Assembly: GCA_020445945.1 (NCBI GenBank)
Contig: JAGRFQ010000083.1
Location: 1-47,934, forward strand
Reading direction: 5' to 3'
DNA length: 47,934 nt
From: Rhodocyclaceae bacterium
GTDB lineage: Bacteria > Pseudomonadota > Gammaproteobacteria > Burkholderiales > Rhodocyclaceae
Part shown: one piece after another, positions 8,075 to 21,314 of the stretch
Position numbering within the stretch: position 1 is the stretch's first letter
Layout: each line of letters starts with the position of its first letter
Made by a program: the position numbers and the translations under genes
The notes under the pieces: model-generated
Told to the model about the DNA's origin: nothing
Seen by the model: the letters and a program-made list of their open reading frames with translations, nothing else
Databases searched by the model: none

Positions 8075-8617
8075 TTACTTCTTGCTGTTGATGGCCTTCA
8101 CGGTTGCCTTGGTCGCGGCAGTCATGTTGGCTTCAGCCAGCTCGGACGCCTGCTTGGCGGCCTTGCTCATGCTGTCGTAGGCGCTGTTGGCCGCAGCAAT
8201 GGCAGTCTTGGCAGCAGCAAAAGCCGCTTCCGAACCCGCCGGTGCCGACTTGGCGGCTTCGTCCAGCGCCTTGTTGAAGGCGGTGTTGATTTCAGCGATC
8301 TGGGCTTCGAACGCCTTGGTCACTTCGCTCTGACCTTCGGTCGCGATTTCATACACGCTGCGTGCGTACGCCACGGCCTTGTCGACCATCGGCTGAGCCA
8401 TGCTCTGCTGCAGGGCAACCAGGCCTTGCACGTCTTTCACAGCCAGCAGCGCCTTGGTGTTGTTCACGCTGTCTTCGAGTGCCGAACGGCCGGCATTCAG
8501 GTTCAGGGCGGCGAGGCGCTCGGCACGGCCGAAAGCGGCGGTTGCCTGGGCCATCATGGCTTCAACGCCGGCTTTGCTGAGGTCGGCGAACTGCTGGGGA
8601 TTCACAATCTTGGTCAT
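8075..8617 (-). CDS. phaP: Phasin family protein (PHA granule coat)
   Basis: A 180-residue, Ala-rich, almost wholly helical protein of the phasin family, which coats polyhydroxyalkanoate granules. The start MTKIVNPQQFADLSKAG is supported by AAGGA about 8 bases upstream. A longer in-frame start would add residues unlike the family. The usual phasin pattern is visible: an amphipathic helical body (about 15-140), then an Ala/Lys-rich tail. It carries its own sigma70 promoter flanked by two palindromes and a canonical terminator, so it is a single-gene unit. It lies head-on to the flagellar direction. The PHA synthase gene is 31 kb away (39857-41590). Confidence 0.9.
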   Translation of the reverse strand: MTKIVNPQQFADLSKAGVEAMMAQATAAFGRAERLAALNLNAGRSALEDSVNNTKALLAVKDVQGLVALQQSMAQPMVDKAVAYARSVYEIATEGQSEVTKAFEAQIAEINTAFNKALDEAAKSAPAGSEAAFAAAKTAIAAANSAYDSMSKAAKQASELAEANMTAATKATVKAINSKK

Positions 8618-8694
8618 GGTGTATTTCCTTAGAGAGGTATTCGAAACATAAAAAACCGCTGACCGCGCACCGAACCTATGAGCCACTTCTTATG

Positions 8695-8764
8695 TTGCGC
8701 TGCAGCAATGAGGCTATTGTAACCGTATTGCTGCTTCTGTCAACAACTTTGTTGCAGTGCACAA
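8695..8764 (-). promoter_or_regulatory. Phasin promoter with two flanking TGC palindromes (PhaR-like operators)
   Basis: On the minus strand TTGACA (8743-8738) is followed, after 16 bases, by TACAAT (8721-8716), a strong sigma70 promoter with a start near 8709. Two imperfect palindromes flank it: TTGCGCTGCAGCAA (8695-8708) at the transcription start and TTGTTGCAGTGCACAA (8749-8764) just upstream of the -35. In Ralstonia, the PHA repressor PhaR is reported to bind phaP at the start site and just upstream of the -35 box; the layout matches. The remainder of this gap between phasin and fliO (8618-8927) shows nothing else I can name. Confidence 0.65.
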
Positions 8765-8927
8765 ACCGGCGCGTACCCGCGTCTCCTCTGCCACGGCCCC
8801 TCTCCCGCTGGCTGCGCCACCCTGCCCGCCGCGCGAATAGCGGCAATTTTTGCCGCCTTATCCCCCCCTCGCTCTGGCGGGTCGCGGGCTACCCTGCGAG
8901 CACGTCCCAAAGTGTCTCGAGGCACCC

Positions 8928-9359
8928 ATGTTGCGAAGCCTTTCCGGGTTGATGATGTTGCTGTCCATTGCCGCGCACGCCGCGGAAGCGCCGGCGGTGC
9001 CCTCACCCGGCGGCGACCTGGCGGGCAGCATCGGCCAGATGGCCTTTGGCCTCGGGGTGGTAGTGGCGGTGCTGATGGCTTGCCTGTGGCTGCTCAAGCG
9101 CCTGGGGGCGCCGCGCGGCAGCGCACGCGGGATGAAGGTCTTGGGTGCGGCGCCGGTGGGCCCGCGCGAGCGCGTGGTATTGGTCGAGGTCGCCGGCAAG
9201 GTGTTGGTGCTCGGCGTTGCGCCGGGGCGGGTCAACACGCTGCATAGCGTTGATGCGGAGCAGCTCAACAGCGCCGCCGCGACCACCGAGCCGCCTGCCG
9301 ACGCAGGCGGTTTCGCGACGCGCCTCAAGGCCATGGTGGAGGCACACAAGCATGCGTGA
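8928..9359 (+). CDS. fliO: Flagellar biosynthesis protein FliO
   Basis: FliO is a small inner-membrane protein that helps assemble the FliP ring of the flagellar export gate. The 143-residue product has a signal-like first segment ([21 protein letters not shown]), a membrane helix at about residues 35-57 ([20 protein letters not shown]) and a cytoplasmic domain with the family block [18 protein letters not shown] and [12 protein letters not shown]. The start at 8928 is chosen because earlier in-frame starts lie in non-conserved sequence. Its last 8 bases overlap the fliP start. No good promoter is visible directly upstream. Confidence 0.9.
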   Translation: MLRSLSGLMMLLSIAAHAAEAPAVPSPGGDLAGSIGQMAFGLGVVVAVLMACLWLLKRLGAPRGSARGMKVLGAAPVGPRERVVLVEVAGKVLVLGVAPGRVNTLHSVDAEQLNSAAATTEPPADAGGFATRLKAMVEAHKHA

Positions 9360-10104
9360 GAAGTGCCGCGCACTGCGCCTGCTCGCGCCGGCACTGCTCC
9401 TGATCCTGCCGCAGCTGGCGCTCGCCCAGGGCGTGCCCGCCATCACCGGCACCCCGTCAGCCGGCGGCGGCACGACCTACAGCCTCAGCGTGCAGACCCT
9501 GGTGATGCTCACCTCGCTCACCTTTCTGCCGGCGGTGGTGTTGATGATGAGCAGCTTCACGCGGATCGTCATCGTCTTCTCGCTGCTGCGCCACGCGCTG
9601 GGCACGCAGACCGCGCCGCCGAACCAGATCCTGGTCGGGCTGGCGCTGTTTCTGAGTTTCTACATCATGTCGCCGGTGATCGAAGCGGTCTATACCAAAG
9701 CCTATTTGCCGCTGACCGAAAACGCCATCACCACCGAACAGGCCGCCGCCGAGGCCGCCGCGCCGGTCAAGGCCTTCATGCTCAAGCAGGTGCGCGAGCC
9801 GGACCTGACGCTGTTCGCCGGCATGGCCAACACCCCCAAGGTCGACAAGGCCGAAGACCTGCCGCTGAACGTGCTCGTCCCCGCCTTCGTCACCTCCGAG
9901 CTGAAAACCGCGTTCCAGATCGGCTTCATCGTCTTCATCCCGTTCCTGATCATCGACATGGTGGTCGCCTCGGTGCTGATGTCGATGGGGATGATGATGA
10001 TGTCGCCGGTCATCGTCTCGCTGCCGTTCAAGATCATGCTGTTCGTGCTGGTCGATGGCTGGACCCTGCTGATCGGCTCGCTCGTCCAGAGCTTCGTGCT
10101 CTAA
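9352..10104 (+). CDS. fliP: Flagellar export gate protein FliP
   Basis: FliP forms the core of the type III export gate in the flagellar basal body. The 250-residue product starts with a cleavable signal peptide (about 1-25, ending LALA), as is usual for FliP. Family blocks follow: [40 protein letters not shown], and the C-terminal pair [20 protein letters not shown] and [20 protein letters not shown]. The start is fixed by the signal peptide and the 8-base overlap with fliO; the frame is open further upstream inside fliO but not coding. fliQ follows after 10 bases. Confidence 0.97.
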   Translation: MREKCRALRLLAPALLLILPQLALAQGVPAITGTPSAGGGTTYSLSVQTLVMLTSLTFLPAVVLMMSSFTRIVIVFSLLRHALGTQTAPPNQILVGLALFLSFYIMSPVIEAVYTKAYLPLTENAITTEQAAAEAAAPVKAFMLKQVREPDLTLFAGMANTPKVDKAEDLPLNVLVPAFVTSELKTAFQIGFIVFIPFLIIDMVVASVLMSMGMMMMSPVIVSLPFKIMLFVLVDGWTLLIGSLVQSFVL

Positions 10105-10114
10105 AGGAGACCCC

Positions 10115-10384
10115 ATGACACCGACAACCGTCATCGACATCGGCCGCCAGGCGGTCGAAGTCACCCTGTTGGTGGCCGCCCCGCTGTTTGTTGCCGCACT
10201 GGTCACCGGCCTGCTGGTGAGCATCTTTCAGGCCGCCACCCAGATCAACGAAATGACGCTCTCCTTCGTCCCCAAGGTGATCGCCATCTTCGTTACCCTG
10301 GTCGTCGCCGGGCCGTGGATGATCACCCTGCTCACCGACTTCATGCAGCGCATGTTCACCGCCATCCCGACGCTGATCGGCTAA
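10115..10384 (+). CDS. fliQ: Flagellar export gate protein FliQ
   Basis: An 89-residue protein with two membrane helices (about residues 15-40 and 55-77), the standard FliQ form, part of the FliPQR gate. The family blocks are visible: VEVTLLVAAPLFVAALVTGLLVSIFQ-type first helix, ATQINEMTLSFVPK in the loop. AAAGGAGA sits 6 bases before the start. The stop codon is immediately followed by the fliR ATG, with no spacer. Confidence 0.96.
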   Translation: MTPTTVIDIGRQAVEVTLLVAAPLFVAALVTGLLVSIFQAATQINEMTLSFVPKVIAIFVTLVVAGPWMITLLTDFMQRMFTAIPTLIG

Positions 10385-11167
10385 ATGTTCGAAGTCACCG
10401 CCGCCCAGCTCGATGCCTGGATCGCCGGGCTGATGCTGCCGCTGGCGCGGGTGCTGGGCATGGTGTCGTCGGCACCACTGTTCTCCAACGGCGCCGTGCC
10501 GGTGCGCATCCGCCTCGCCTTCGGGCTCGGCGCGGCAATCGCCATCGTGCCTGCGCTGCCCGCACCGCCGCCGATCGACCCCGCCTCGGGCATCGGCCTC
10601 GCCGTCTTCGTCCAGCAGATCATGATCGGCATCGTGATCGGATTCATCATGCGCCTGGTATTCGCCGCCGTCGACATGGCCGGCGAGCTGATCGGGCTGC
10701 AGATGGGGCTCTCCTTCGCCACCTTCTTCGACCCGCAATCCGGCGGCCAGACCGCCGTGCTGTCGGAGTTCCTCAGCCTGCTCGCCACGCTGATCTTCCT
10801 CGCCCTCAACGGCCACCTGCTGATGGTCGAAGTCCTGGTACGCAGCTTCGAATGGCTACCGATCCGCGAAGCCCCGATTCTCGCCACCGGCTGGCGTCAA
10901 GCCGCCGGCGCCGGCGCCCTGCTCTTCGCCGCCGGCCTGCTGCTCGCCCTGCCACTGGTGACCGCCTTGCTCATCACCAACATCGCCATGGGCGTACTCA
11001 CCCGCGCGGCGCCGCAGATCAACCTCTTCGCCGTCGGCTTCCCGATCACCATGTCCGCCGGCTTCGTCGTCCTCGCCCTGTCACTCGACGCCTTCAGCCC
11101 GGTCATGCGCCACTTCTACGACCGCGGATTCGACACCATCGCCACCGTCATTCAAGCGCTGAGCTGA
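10385..11167 (+). CDS. fliR: Flagellar export gate protein FliR
   Basis: FliR completes the FliPQR export gate. The 260-residue product has about six membrane segments and the family blocks LARVLGMVSSAPLFSNGAVP near the start, AGELIGLQMGLSFATFFDPQ in the middle and TRAAPQINLFAVGFPITM toward the end. It begins directly at the end of fliQ and is the last flagellar gene of the run. A bidirectional hairpin 50 bases on ends the transcript. flhB, which often follows fliR, is absent here. Confidence 0.96.
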   Translation: MFEVTAAQLDAWIAGLMLPLARVLGMVSSAPLFSNGAVPVRIRLAFGLGAAIAIVPALPAPPPIDPASGIGLAVFVQQIMIGIVIGFIMRLVFAAVDMAGELIGLQMGLSFATFFDPQSGGQTAVLSEFLSLLATLIFLALNGHLLMVEVLVRSFEWLPIREAPILATGWRQAAGAGALLFAAGLLLALPLVTALLITNIAMGVLTRAAPQINLFAVGFPITMSAGFVVLALSLDAFSPVMRHFYDRGFDTIATVIQALS

Positions 11168-11215
11168 ATCGACGCAACGCCCCCTGCCCCATCCGCCCGT
11201 GCGTGCGCACCAATG

Positions 11216-11243
11216 AAAAAACGCGACTCAAGGTCGCGTTTTT
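11216..11243. terminator. Bidirectional terminator between fliR and tRNA-Ser
   Basis: CGCGAC (11222-11227) pairs with GTCGCG (11233-11238) around a 5-base loop. Six A residues precede the stem (11216-11221) and five T residues follow (11239-11243), so it is a symmetrical terminator that can end fliR on the plus strand and the tRNA transcript on the minus strand. Confidence 0.88.
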
Positions 11244-11258
11244 CGTCATTCGTGTAAC

Positions 11259-11348
<90 letters not shown>

Positions 11349-11403
11349 GCTCGAAGGACGGCATTATAGAAAGGTTCTCAAAAAAAAGCACCTCTGACTT
11401 GCG

Positions 11404-11757
11404 TTATGCGCTTTTTGGCAGCATTTCGTCGTAGGCGTTCACGGCTTCGGCAGCGTACATCAGCGTCGGACCGCCGCCCATGTAGGTGCACACCGCCAGC
11501 GTTTCGATCAGTTGTTCGCGCGTCACGCCAAGCCGGATCAGGGCCTTGACGTGAAATCCGATGCACGCGTCGCAGCGCGAGGAAACACCGATTGCGAGTG
11601 CGATCAACTCTTTGTGAAGGGCACTGACCGTGCCTTCCGCGAGTGCGGCTTTGGCCATGCTGTTGAAGCCCTTCATGGTGTCGGGGGCTTCGTCACGCAG
11701 CGCGGCCAGACCCCTGGATGCGTCTCTGGTGATCTGGACAAAGGATTTGCTGGTCAC
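11404..11757 (-). CDS. AhpD-like carboxymuconolactone decarboxylase family protein
   Basis: The 117-residue protein belongs to the CMD/AhpD-like alpha-helical family. The hallmark block is SSRCDACIGFHVKALIRLGVTREQLIE: a CxxC pair with a His three residues after the second Cys, as in the peroxide-reducing AhpD centre. LHKELIALAIGVS precedes it and AVCTYMGGGP follows. Members with the CxxC...H motif usually act as thiol-dependent peroxidases or reductases; the actual substrate here is unknown. It diverges from the mltF-like gene across an AT-rich gap with repeat structure. Confidence 0.8.
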   Translation of the reverse strand: MTSKSFVQITRDASRGLAALRDEAPDTMKGFNSMAKAALAEGTVSALHKELIALAIGVSSRCDACIGFHVKALIRLGVTREQLIETLAVCTYMGGGPTLMYAAEAVNAYDEMLPKSA

Positions 11758-11773
11758 AGGGTTTCTCCAAACA

Positions 11774-11800
11774 TTAGAATTTTAGAATATTCATCATATT
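11774..11800. promoter_or_regulatory. AT-rich repeat/palindrome, candidate operator
   Basis: In a strongly GC-rich genome this gap holds TTAGAAT twice in direct repeat (11774-11780 and 11782-11788), then AATAT-TCATC-ATATT (11786-11800), a perfect 5-bp inverted repeat. It lies 17-43 bases upstream of the AhpD-like start. Such AT-rich repeats are typical operators for small winged-helix repressors; which one is not known, and no such gene is adjacent. Confidence 0.35.
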
Positions 11801-11909
11801 ACATCCGTGCAGAAAAACATACTGTTGCGTACTGTCGTCGCGCACGCCACACGTTGCGCCGGAGGAGGCCGCAGTCCACAATCGAAGTCCGCTTCCCTCG
11901 GGGCTTTTC

Positions 11910-14632
<2,723 letters not shown>

Positions 14633-14812
14633 CTAACCGCTCAGCCGAAGTGCAGCGCACAAGCCGCAACGCAGCATTGCACGCCCCTATCGGCTGGCCG
14701 AAAAACGATCTCGGTTTCAACTGGCTTATGCCCCACACTGCCTTACGCTAAAAAGATAAGAAACATAAAAAGGCTGCACTGACAGCCGACACGGGACTGG
14801 AGGAGAATCGCT

Positions 14813-15076
14813 ATGCTATCCATGCGCGACTGCTTGGACTATTGCAATCTCACTGACGACGAGATTGCGCTGATTGCGGAACACGAAGACATCCCCGATG
14901 TTGCGGCAGCCCAGATGGCGTGTGGCCTGGTCCAGACGCCAGAGGGCACCTTGCTGCTCACACGCTGCCTGGAGGAGTTGCTCGCGCGGGCCGAACGCTC
15001 GGGCGAGAAAGAGCGGCTGGCCCGGGCACGCGCTGCGTTTGCACAGTTCGTGGCCGACCACCCGACCACGCACTGA
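14813..15076 (+). CDS. Small conserved-looking protein, unknown function
   Basis: An 87-residue soluble protein with GGAGGAGA six bases before its ATG, so translation is likely. It is helical and acidic at first (LTDDEIALIAEHEDIPDVAAAQMACGL), with a basic helical second half (LEELLARAERSGEKERLARARAAFAQFVADHP) and four Cys (7, 11, 37, 52). I do not recognise a named family. It stands alone, pointing toward rarA, in the interval between serS and rarA. The 228-base gap before it shows AT-rich sequence but no clear promoter I can place. Confidence 0.7.
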   Translation: MLSMRDCLDYCNLTDDEIALIAEHEDIPDVAAAQMACGLVQTPEGTLLLTRCLEELLARAERSGEKERLARARAAFAQFVADHPTTH

Positions 15077-15092
15077 TCCCGGCGCGGCCGCC

Positions 15093-16421
15093 CTAGCTGC
15101 GCTCGGGCGGCGACGCGTCCATTGCCCGCAGGTGCGCGAGCTTCTCGCGGATACGGGCTTCCATGCCGCGGTCGGTCGGCGCGTACCACGCCTGCGCCGG
15201 GAGGCCGTCGGGCAGGTAGCGCTCGCCCGCCGCATAGCCCCCGGCTTCGTCGTGCGCGTAGCGGTAGCCGTCGCCATGGCCCAGCGTTTTCATGAGTTTG
15301 GTGGGCGCGTTGCGCAGGTGCATCGGCACCGGCCGTGAGCCGTCCTCGGCGATAAAGCGGCGCACCGCCTTGAAGGCGGTGTAGACCGCGTTGGACTTGG
15401 CCGCGCAGGCCAGAAACACGGTGGCCTGCGCCAGCGCCAGTTCGCCTTCGGGCGAGCCCAGCCGCTCGAAGGCAGCGCAGGCCTGCAGCGTCATCTCCAG
15501 CGCGCGCGGGTCGGCCAGGCCGATGTCCTCGGACGCCATGCGCACCAGCCGGCGGCCAATGTAGAGCGGATCGGCGCCGCCGTCGAGCATCCGGCACAGC
15601 CAGTACAGCGCCGCGTCCGGGTCGGAGCCGCGCACCGATTTGTGCAGCGCCGAGATCTGGTCGTAGAACGCGTCCCCGCCCTTGTCGAAACGGCGCAGGT
15701 TGCGCGACAGCGCCTCGCCGACGAAATCCGCGCTCACCGGATTGACGCCCGCGGTGCGGGCCGCCGTCACCAGTTGCTCGACCAGCCCGATCAGCCGGCG
15801 GCCGTCGCCGTCGGCCAGCCCGACCAGGCGCTCGCCCGCCGCGGCCTCGAACACCAGGCTCGCATCCGCCGCCGCGCAGGCGCGCGCCAGCAACACCGCC
15901 AGATCGGCAGCGTCGAGCGGATTGAGCACATACACCGCGGCCCGCGACAACAGGGCGGCGTTGACCTCGAAGGACGGATTTTCGGTGGTGGCGCCGATGA
16001 AGGTCAGCAGACCTTGCTCGACGTAGGGCAAAAAGGCGTCCTGCTGCGCCTTGTTGAAACGGTGCACCTCGTCGACGAACAGGATCGTGTGGCGCCCGCG
16101 GCCGCGCTCGACCTCGGCTTGCTGGACCGCCGCGCGGATGTCCTTGACCCCCGAGAACACCGCCGACAAGGCGACAAAGTGGGCGTCGAAGGCATCGGCC
16201 ATCAGCCGCGCGAGGGTGGTCTTGCCGACCCCCGGCGGGCCCCACAGAATCATCGAATGCAGTTTGCCGGAAGCAAACGCCAGGCGCAGCGGCTTGCCCG
16301 CACCGAGCAGATGCGCCTGGCCGACGATGTCGTCGAGGGTGCGCGGGCGCAGGCGCTCCGCCAGCGGCACGTTGACCGGCGGCGTATCGGCAAACAGGTC
16401 GACGGTGCCGTCGCGCGCCAC
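15093..16421 (-). CDS. rarA: Replication-associated recombination protein RarA (MgsA)
   Basis: RarA is a clamp-loader-like AAA+ ATPase that acts at stalled replication forks. The 442-residue product has Walker A GPPGVGKT (about 61-68), Walker [21 protein letters not shown], sensor 1 ([21 protein letters not shown]) and the C-terminal MgsA block ([26 protein letters not shown]..., split here into SEDIGLADP and [10 protein letters not shown]). The start [15 protein letters not shown] lies 3 bases after the lolA stop. ftsK-lolA-rarA is a common order in beta- and gammaproteobacteria, and the three are probably co-transcribed. Confidence 0.95.
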   Translation of the reverse strand: MARDGTVDLFADTPPVNVPLAERLRPRTLDDIVGQAHLLGAGKPLRLAFASGKLHSMILWGPPGVGKTTLARLMADAFDAHFVALSAVFSGVKDIRAAVQQAEVERGRGRHTILFVDEVHRFNKAQQDAFLPYVEQGLLTFIGATTENPSFEVNAALLSRAAVYVLNPLDAADLAVLLARACAAADASLVFEAAAGERLVGLADGDGRRLIGLVEQLVTAARTAGVNPVSADFVGEALSRNLRRFDKGGDAFYDQISALHKSVRGSDPDAALYWLCRMLDGGADPLYIGRRLVRMASEDIGLADPRALEMTLQACAAFERLGSPEGELALAQATVFLACAAKSNAVYTAFKAVRRFIAEDGSRPVPMHLRNAPTKLMKTLGHGDGYRYAHDEAGGYAAGERYLPDGLPAQAWYAPTDRGMEARIREKLAHLRAMDASPPERS

Positions 16422-16424
16422 GCT

Positions 16425-17057
16425 TTATTCGCCGATCACGTCGACGCCGGCCGGCGGCGTGAAGCGGAAGGTGGCCGGGTCGATCGCCACATTGGCGGTG
16501 AGGCGGGTGAAACGCAAGATGGTGGTGTGACCGAAGTTGTCACGAATCTCCATGCCCACCAACGCGCCGTCGCGAAAGCCGAGCTTCATCCGCGCAAAGC
16601 TGCTGTCGGCCGCTTTGGGGGTGGCGATCGCCCACACCAGCCCGTTCGCCTCGCCGCCGTCTTCGAGCGTAAACGTGGCGTCGAGCGCACCGTCGCCGGC
16701 GAGGATCGCGGCCGGCGTCGAACCCAGCGCGTCGCCCATCTTCTTGACCGTCACCTGCCCCAGCTCGGGGTCGTAGGACCACAGCCGGGCGCCGTCGCCC
16801 ACCAGCACCTGCGGATAGGGTTTGACGTAATTCCAGCGAAACTTGCCGGGTCGCTCGAAGGCGAAATTGCCTTCCGACTCGTCGGCGCGGCCGCCATTCT
16901 GGCGATACACCGACTGCACGAAACGCCCTTCGGCGCGTTCCGTGGCGGCCACGAAACGCTTCAACTGGGTCACCCCGTCAGGGGTGGCGGCGAGCGCGCC
17001 GGGCGCTGTCAGCGCGAAACACAGCAGCGCCACGAAGCAGCGTCGAGACCGTTCCAT
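16425..17057 (-). CDS. lolA: Outer-membrane lipoprotein carrier protein LolA
   Basis: LolA ferries lipoproteins from the LolCDE complex through the periplasm to LolB. The 210-residue product has a signal peptide (about 1-23, [11 protein letters not shown]) and the family features [40 protein letters not shown] and [20 protein letters not shown]. The start codon directly follows the ftsK stop (TGAATG). Position between ftsK and rarA is the usual one. Length is normal. Confidence 0.94.
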   Translation of the reverse strand: MERSRRCFVALLCFALTAPGALAATPDGVTQLKRFVAATERAEGRFVQSVYRQNGGRADESEGNFAFERPGKFRWNYVKPYPQVLVGDGARLWSYDPELGQVTVKKMGDALGSTPAAILAGDGALDATFTLEDGGEANGLVWAIATPKAADSSFARMKLGFRDGALVGMEIRDNFGHTTILRFTRLTANVAIDPATFRFTPPAGVDVIGE

Positions 17058-19343
17058 TCAATCCTCCTCGCGTGTCGGCGCCAGCACTTCGCGGTTGCCA
17101 TTGCTGCCCATCGCGGACACCAGCCCGGCGCGCTCCATCTGTTCGATCAGCCGCGCCGCACGGTTGTAGCCGATGCGCAGGTGGCGCTGCACCAGCGAAA
17201 TCGACGGGCGACGCGTCTTGACCACGATGTCGACCGCCTGATCGTACAAAGGGTCCGCTTCGGCATCGCCGCCCTCGCCGCCGACCGGCCCATCGGCGGC
17301 CTCCTCGGGCGGTTCGAGGATGTCGTCGATGTAATCGGGCACGCCCTGCTGCTTGAGGTGGTCGACCACCTTGTGCACCTCGCCATCGGCGACAAAGGCG
17401 CCATGCACGCGCATCGGCAGGCCCGAGCCGGGCGGCAGGTAGAGCATGTCGCCCATGCCGAGCAGGTTCTCGGCGCCCATCTGGTCGAGGATGGTGCGCG
17501 AGTCGATCTTGGAGGACACCTGAAAGGCCATCCGGGTCGGGATGTTAGCCTTGATGAGGCCGGTGATCACGTCCACAGACGGTCGCTGGGTGGCGAGAAT
17601 CAGGTGGATGCCGGCGGCGCGCGCCTTTTGCGCGAGGCGGGCGATCAGCTCCTCGACCTTCTTGCCGACCACCATCATCATGTCGGCCAGCTCGTCGACG
17701 ATCACCACGATGTGCGGCAGCGGCTCCAGCGGCTCGGGGTTGTCCGGGTTGATCGCGAAAGGGTTGGTCAGCGGCTGCTCGGCCTTCTTGGCCTCGTTCA
17801 CCTGTTTGTTGAAACCGGCCAGATTGCGCACCCCGACGGCGGCCATCAGCTTGTAGCGCTTTTCCATTTCGCCGACGCACCAGTTGAGCGCGTTGGCGGC
17901 GTGCTTCATGTCGGTGACCACCGGCGCGAGCAGGTGCGGAATGCCTTCGTAGATCGACAGTTCGAGCATTTTCGGGTCGACCATGATCAGCCGCACCTTC
18001 TCCGGCGGGCTCTTGTAGAGCAGCGACAGGATCATCGCGTTGATGCCCACCGACTTGCCCGAACCGGTGGTGCCAGCCACCAGCAGGTGCGGCATCTTGG
18101 CCAGATCGGCCACCACCGGATGACCGGAGATGTCCTTGCCCAGGCCCACGGTGAGCGCCGAGTGCATGTCGTGGTAGGCCTTGGAGCCGAGAATCTCCGA
18201 CAGGCGCACGGTCTGGCGCTTGGGGTTGGGCAATTCCAGCGCCATGCACGATTTGCCGGGCACGGTCTCGACCACGCGCACCGAGATCAGCGACAGCGCG
18301 CGCGCGAGGTCCTTGGCCAGATTGACCACCTGCGAGCCCTTCACGCCGGTGGCCGGTTCGAACTCGTAGCGCGTGATGACCGGGCCGGGATAGGCCGCAA
18401 TCACCTTGACCTCGACACCGAAGTCGGCCAGCTTCTGTTCGATGAAGCGCGAGGTGAATTCCAGCGTTTCGGCGCTCGGCGGTTCGACGTCGTTGGACGG
18501 CGCATCGAGCAGGCCCACCGGCGGCAGCATGCCCTCGGCGGCATCGCCAAACAGCGTCTGCTGGCGCTCCTTGAGCACCCGCTCGGATTGATCCACCGTC
18601 ACCACCGCGGGCTCGATGCGCACCGGCGCGGCCGGTGTACGCTCGGCCTTGGCACGCCGCGTCAGCACCACCGCCTCGCGTTTCTGCGCCAGCTCGCGCC
18701 CGGCCCGACGGTCGCGCCAGGCCACGTACGTGCGCGTGCCGGACACCCACAGCCGCTCCAGCCAGGTACCCATGCGCTCGGTCGCCGCGAGCCACGAGAT
18801 GCCGGTAAACAGGCTCAGTCCGCCGCCGATCAGCGCCAGCAGCACCAGCGTGCCGCCGGTAAAGCCGAGATATTTTTGCGCCGCCGTGCCCAGTTCGGTG
18901 CCCAGCAAACCGCCGGGCGCGAGCGGCAAACCGCTCCCGGTGGAATGAAAGCGCAAGGCCTCGAGCGACGCGCTGGCGACCAGCACCACCAGAAAGCCGG
19001 TCATGACGATGAACAAGGAGCGCTTGTCGGCGTTGAACTCCTCGCGAAAACGGCGAAAGCCCCAGGCGATGCCATAGCCGAGAAAGATCACCAGCCACCA
19101 GGCCGAGCCGCCGAACAGGTACAGCAGCACGTCGGCGAGCCACGCGCCGAAGCGCCCGCCGGGGTTGGTCACCCGCGCCACTTCGGTGGCGTGCGACCAG
19201 CCCGGGTCGGCCTTGTTGTAGCCGAGCAGGATCATCGCCACGTAGATGGAGAGGACGCCGAGGATGATCCATCGGGTTTCCTGCAGCAGATGCGCGATGC
19301 GCTCGGGCAGCGGTTGATTGCGAGGACTGGATTGAGACGCCAT
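17058..19343 (-). CDS. ftsK: DNA translocase FtsK
   Basis: FtsK couples division with clearance of chromosome termini by pumping DNA through the septum and activating XerCD at dif. The 761-residue product has four membrane helices in about residues 20-180, a short linker, the alpha domain (about 250-350), the RecA-like motor with Walker A GTTGSGKS (424-431) and Walker [12 protein letters not shown], and a C-terminal winged-helix gamma domain ([23 protein letters not shown]). I chose the start [16 protein letters not shown] for its family-like N-terminus, although no clear ribosome binding site precedes it. An in-frame ATG at 19391 would add 16 residues. A TATAAT at 19395-19390 lacks a good -35. 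Confidence 0.95.
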   Translation of the reverse strand: MASQSSPRNQPLPERIAHLLQETRWIILGVLSIYVAMILLGYNKADPGWSHATEVARVTNPGGRFGAWLADVLLYLFGGSAWWLVIFLGYGIAWGFRRFREEFNADKRSLFIVMTGFLVVLVASASLEALRFHSTGSGLPLAPGGLLGTELGTAAQKYLGFTGGTLVLLALIGGGLSLFTGISWLAATERMGTWLERLWVSGTRTYVAWRDRRAGRELAQKREAVVLTRRAKAERTPAAPVRIEPAVVTVDQSERVLKERQQTLFGDAAEGMLPPVGLLDAPSNDVEPPSAETLEFTSRFIEQKLADFGVEVKVIAAYPGPVITRYEFEPATGVKGSQVVNLAKDLARALSLISVRVVETVPGKSCMALELPNPKRQTVRLSEILGSKAYHDMHSALTVGLGKDISGHPVVADLAKMPHLLVAGTTGSGKSVGINAMILSLLYKSPPEKVRLIMVDPKMLELSIYEGIPHLLAPVVTDMKHAANALNWCVGEMEKRYKLMAAVGVRNLAGFNKQVNEAKKAEQPLTNPFAINPDNPEPLEPLPHIVVIVDELADMMMVVGKKVEELIARLAQKARAAGIHLILATQRPSVDVITGLIKANIPTRMAFQVSSKIDSRTILDQMGAENLLGMGDMLYLPPGSGLPMRVHGAFVADGEVHKVVDHLKQQGVPDYIDDILEPPEEAADGPVGGEGGDAEADPLYDQAVDIVVKTRRPSISLVQRHLRIGYNRAARLIEQMERAGLVSAMGSNGNREVLAPTREED

Positions 19344-19400
19344 GGGGGAAGCACTGTGCCGCCGGACGGCCGCTGAAAAACACAGGCGCATTATACGAGA

Positions 19401-19426
19401 ACGCCCCGCCGGGATGGACGGGGCGT
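19401..19426 (-). terminator. Hairpin downstream of the Crp/Fnr gene
   Basis: ACGCCCCG (19401-19408) pairs perfectly with CGGGGCGT (19419-19426) around a 10-base loop, 28 bases past the stop of the regulator gene. The sequence after it on the minus strand (TTCTCGTATAAT) is only moderately T-rich, so termination may be partial. The ftsK -10-like TATAAT starts just beyond it. Confidence 0.5.
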
Positions 19427-19453
19427 GAGGCCGGCAGAGGGCCGTGGCGGCGC

Positions 19454-20125
19454 TCAGAGCTCCTGAATGCGGTCGCGCAGAATGATGCCGCCGGGGGTTT
19501 CCTCGATCAGCCCCTGCAGGCCGAGATCCTTCATCACCCGGCTGACCATTTCGCGCGAGGCGCCGATCATCTTGGCGATGTCCTGCTTGGAGATCTTGCG
19601 CACGACGATGGTTTCGCCGTCCTTCTCCTCCGCCATTTCGAGCAGCAGATGGGCCACCCGGCCGTACACATCCATCAGCGCCAGACTCTCGATCTTGCGG
19701 TCGGCATTGCGCAGGCGGTCGGCCAGATTGCACATGATGCGCCAGGCGATGTCGAAATCGTCGCGCATCAACTGTTTGAGGTCCTGCTTGGAGATCATCA
19801 CCAGGTCGGAGGGCATCACCGCCACCACCGAGGCCGACCGCGGCTGCTCGTCGAAGATGCTCATTTCGCCGAACAGCTCGCCCTGGCCGAGGATGGTGAG
19901 GATCACCTCGCGCCCGTCTTCATCGCTGACCAGCACCTTGAGACTGCCGGTGAGCACGAAGTAGACATAGTCCGGGTGATCGCCGGCATGCACCACCGCC
20001 TGATTGCGCGGCACCCGGCGCATCATCGCGCAGCGGGCCACGTTGGCCAGTCGCTCGTCGCTCAGGCCCTGAAACAGCGAAAACGTGCGCAAGGCAATAT
20101 TGGAAACGGCGGCGCTCTGGACCAT
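19454..20125 (-). CDS. Crp/Fnr family transcriptional regulator
   Basis: The 223-residue protein has a cyclic-nucleotide-binding-type beta-roll (about residues 20-130: [40 protein letters not shown]), a dimerisation helix, and a Crp-type winged helix with recognition segment [20 protein letters not shown] (about 180-199). There is no FNR-type N-terminal Cys cluster, so it is not an iron-sulfur oxygen sensor. Ligand unknown; the beta-roll has the RSASVVA stretch of cAMP-binding members, but I would not claim cAMP. AGGAGTGAAGG precedes the start. It diverges from trxB. Confidence 0.85.
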   Translation of the reverse strand: MVQSAAVSNIALRTFSLFQGLSDERLANVARCAMMRRVPRNQAVVHAGDHPDYVYFVLTGSLKVLVSDEDGREVILTILGQGELFGEMSIFDEQPRSASVVAVMPSDLVMISKQDLKQLMRDDFDIAWRIMCNLADRLRNADRKIESLALMDVYGRVAHLLLEMAEEKDGETIVVRKISKQDIAKMIGASREMVSRVMKDLGLQGLIEETPGGIILRDRIQEL

Positions 20126-20336
20126 CCTTCACTCCTGTTGATACGTTCTTGTTCTCAAACCGGCGATGCGCTGTGCAGACGATTGTCAAGCAACTGCGAC
20201 ACTATCACGATTACATCGAAAGTTAACGTCCCTCCAGCAAGAGCGACGCAAGGCCTCACTCTTTGACGGCAGCGCGCGCCAAATCTTGATTCCGCACTGC
20301 ACGCTATAATTGCCGCCTCTTGTCATTCACTTATAG

Positions 20337-21311
<975 letters not shown>

Positions 21312-21314
21312 TCG

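Noticed and set aside
15642-19376. A 1244-codon open frame on the plus strand
   Set aside because: It runs antisense through rarA, lolA and ftsK, which are certain genes. Its product is a His/Arg/Gln-rich low-complexity string with no domain. Long antiparallel frames are a usual by-product of high-GC codon use.
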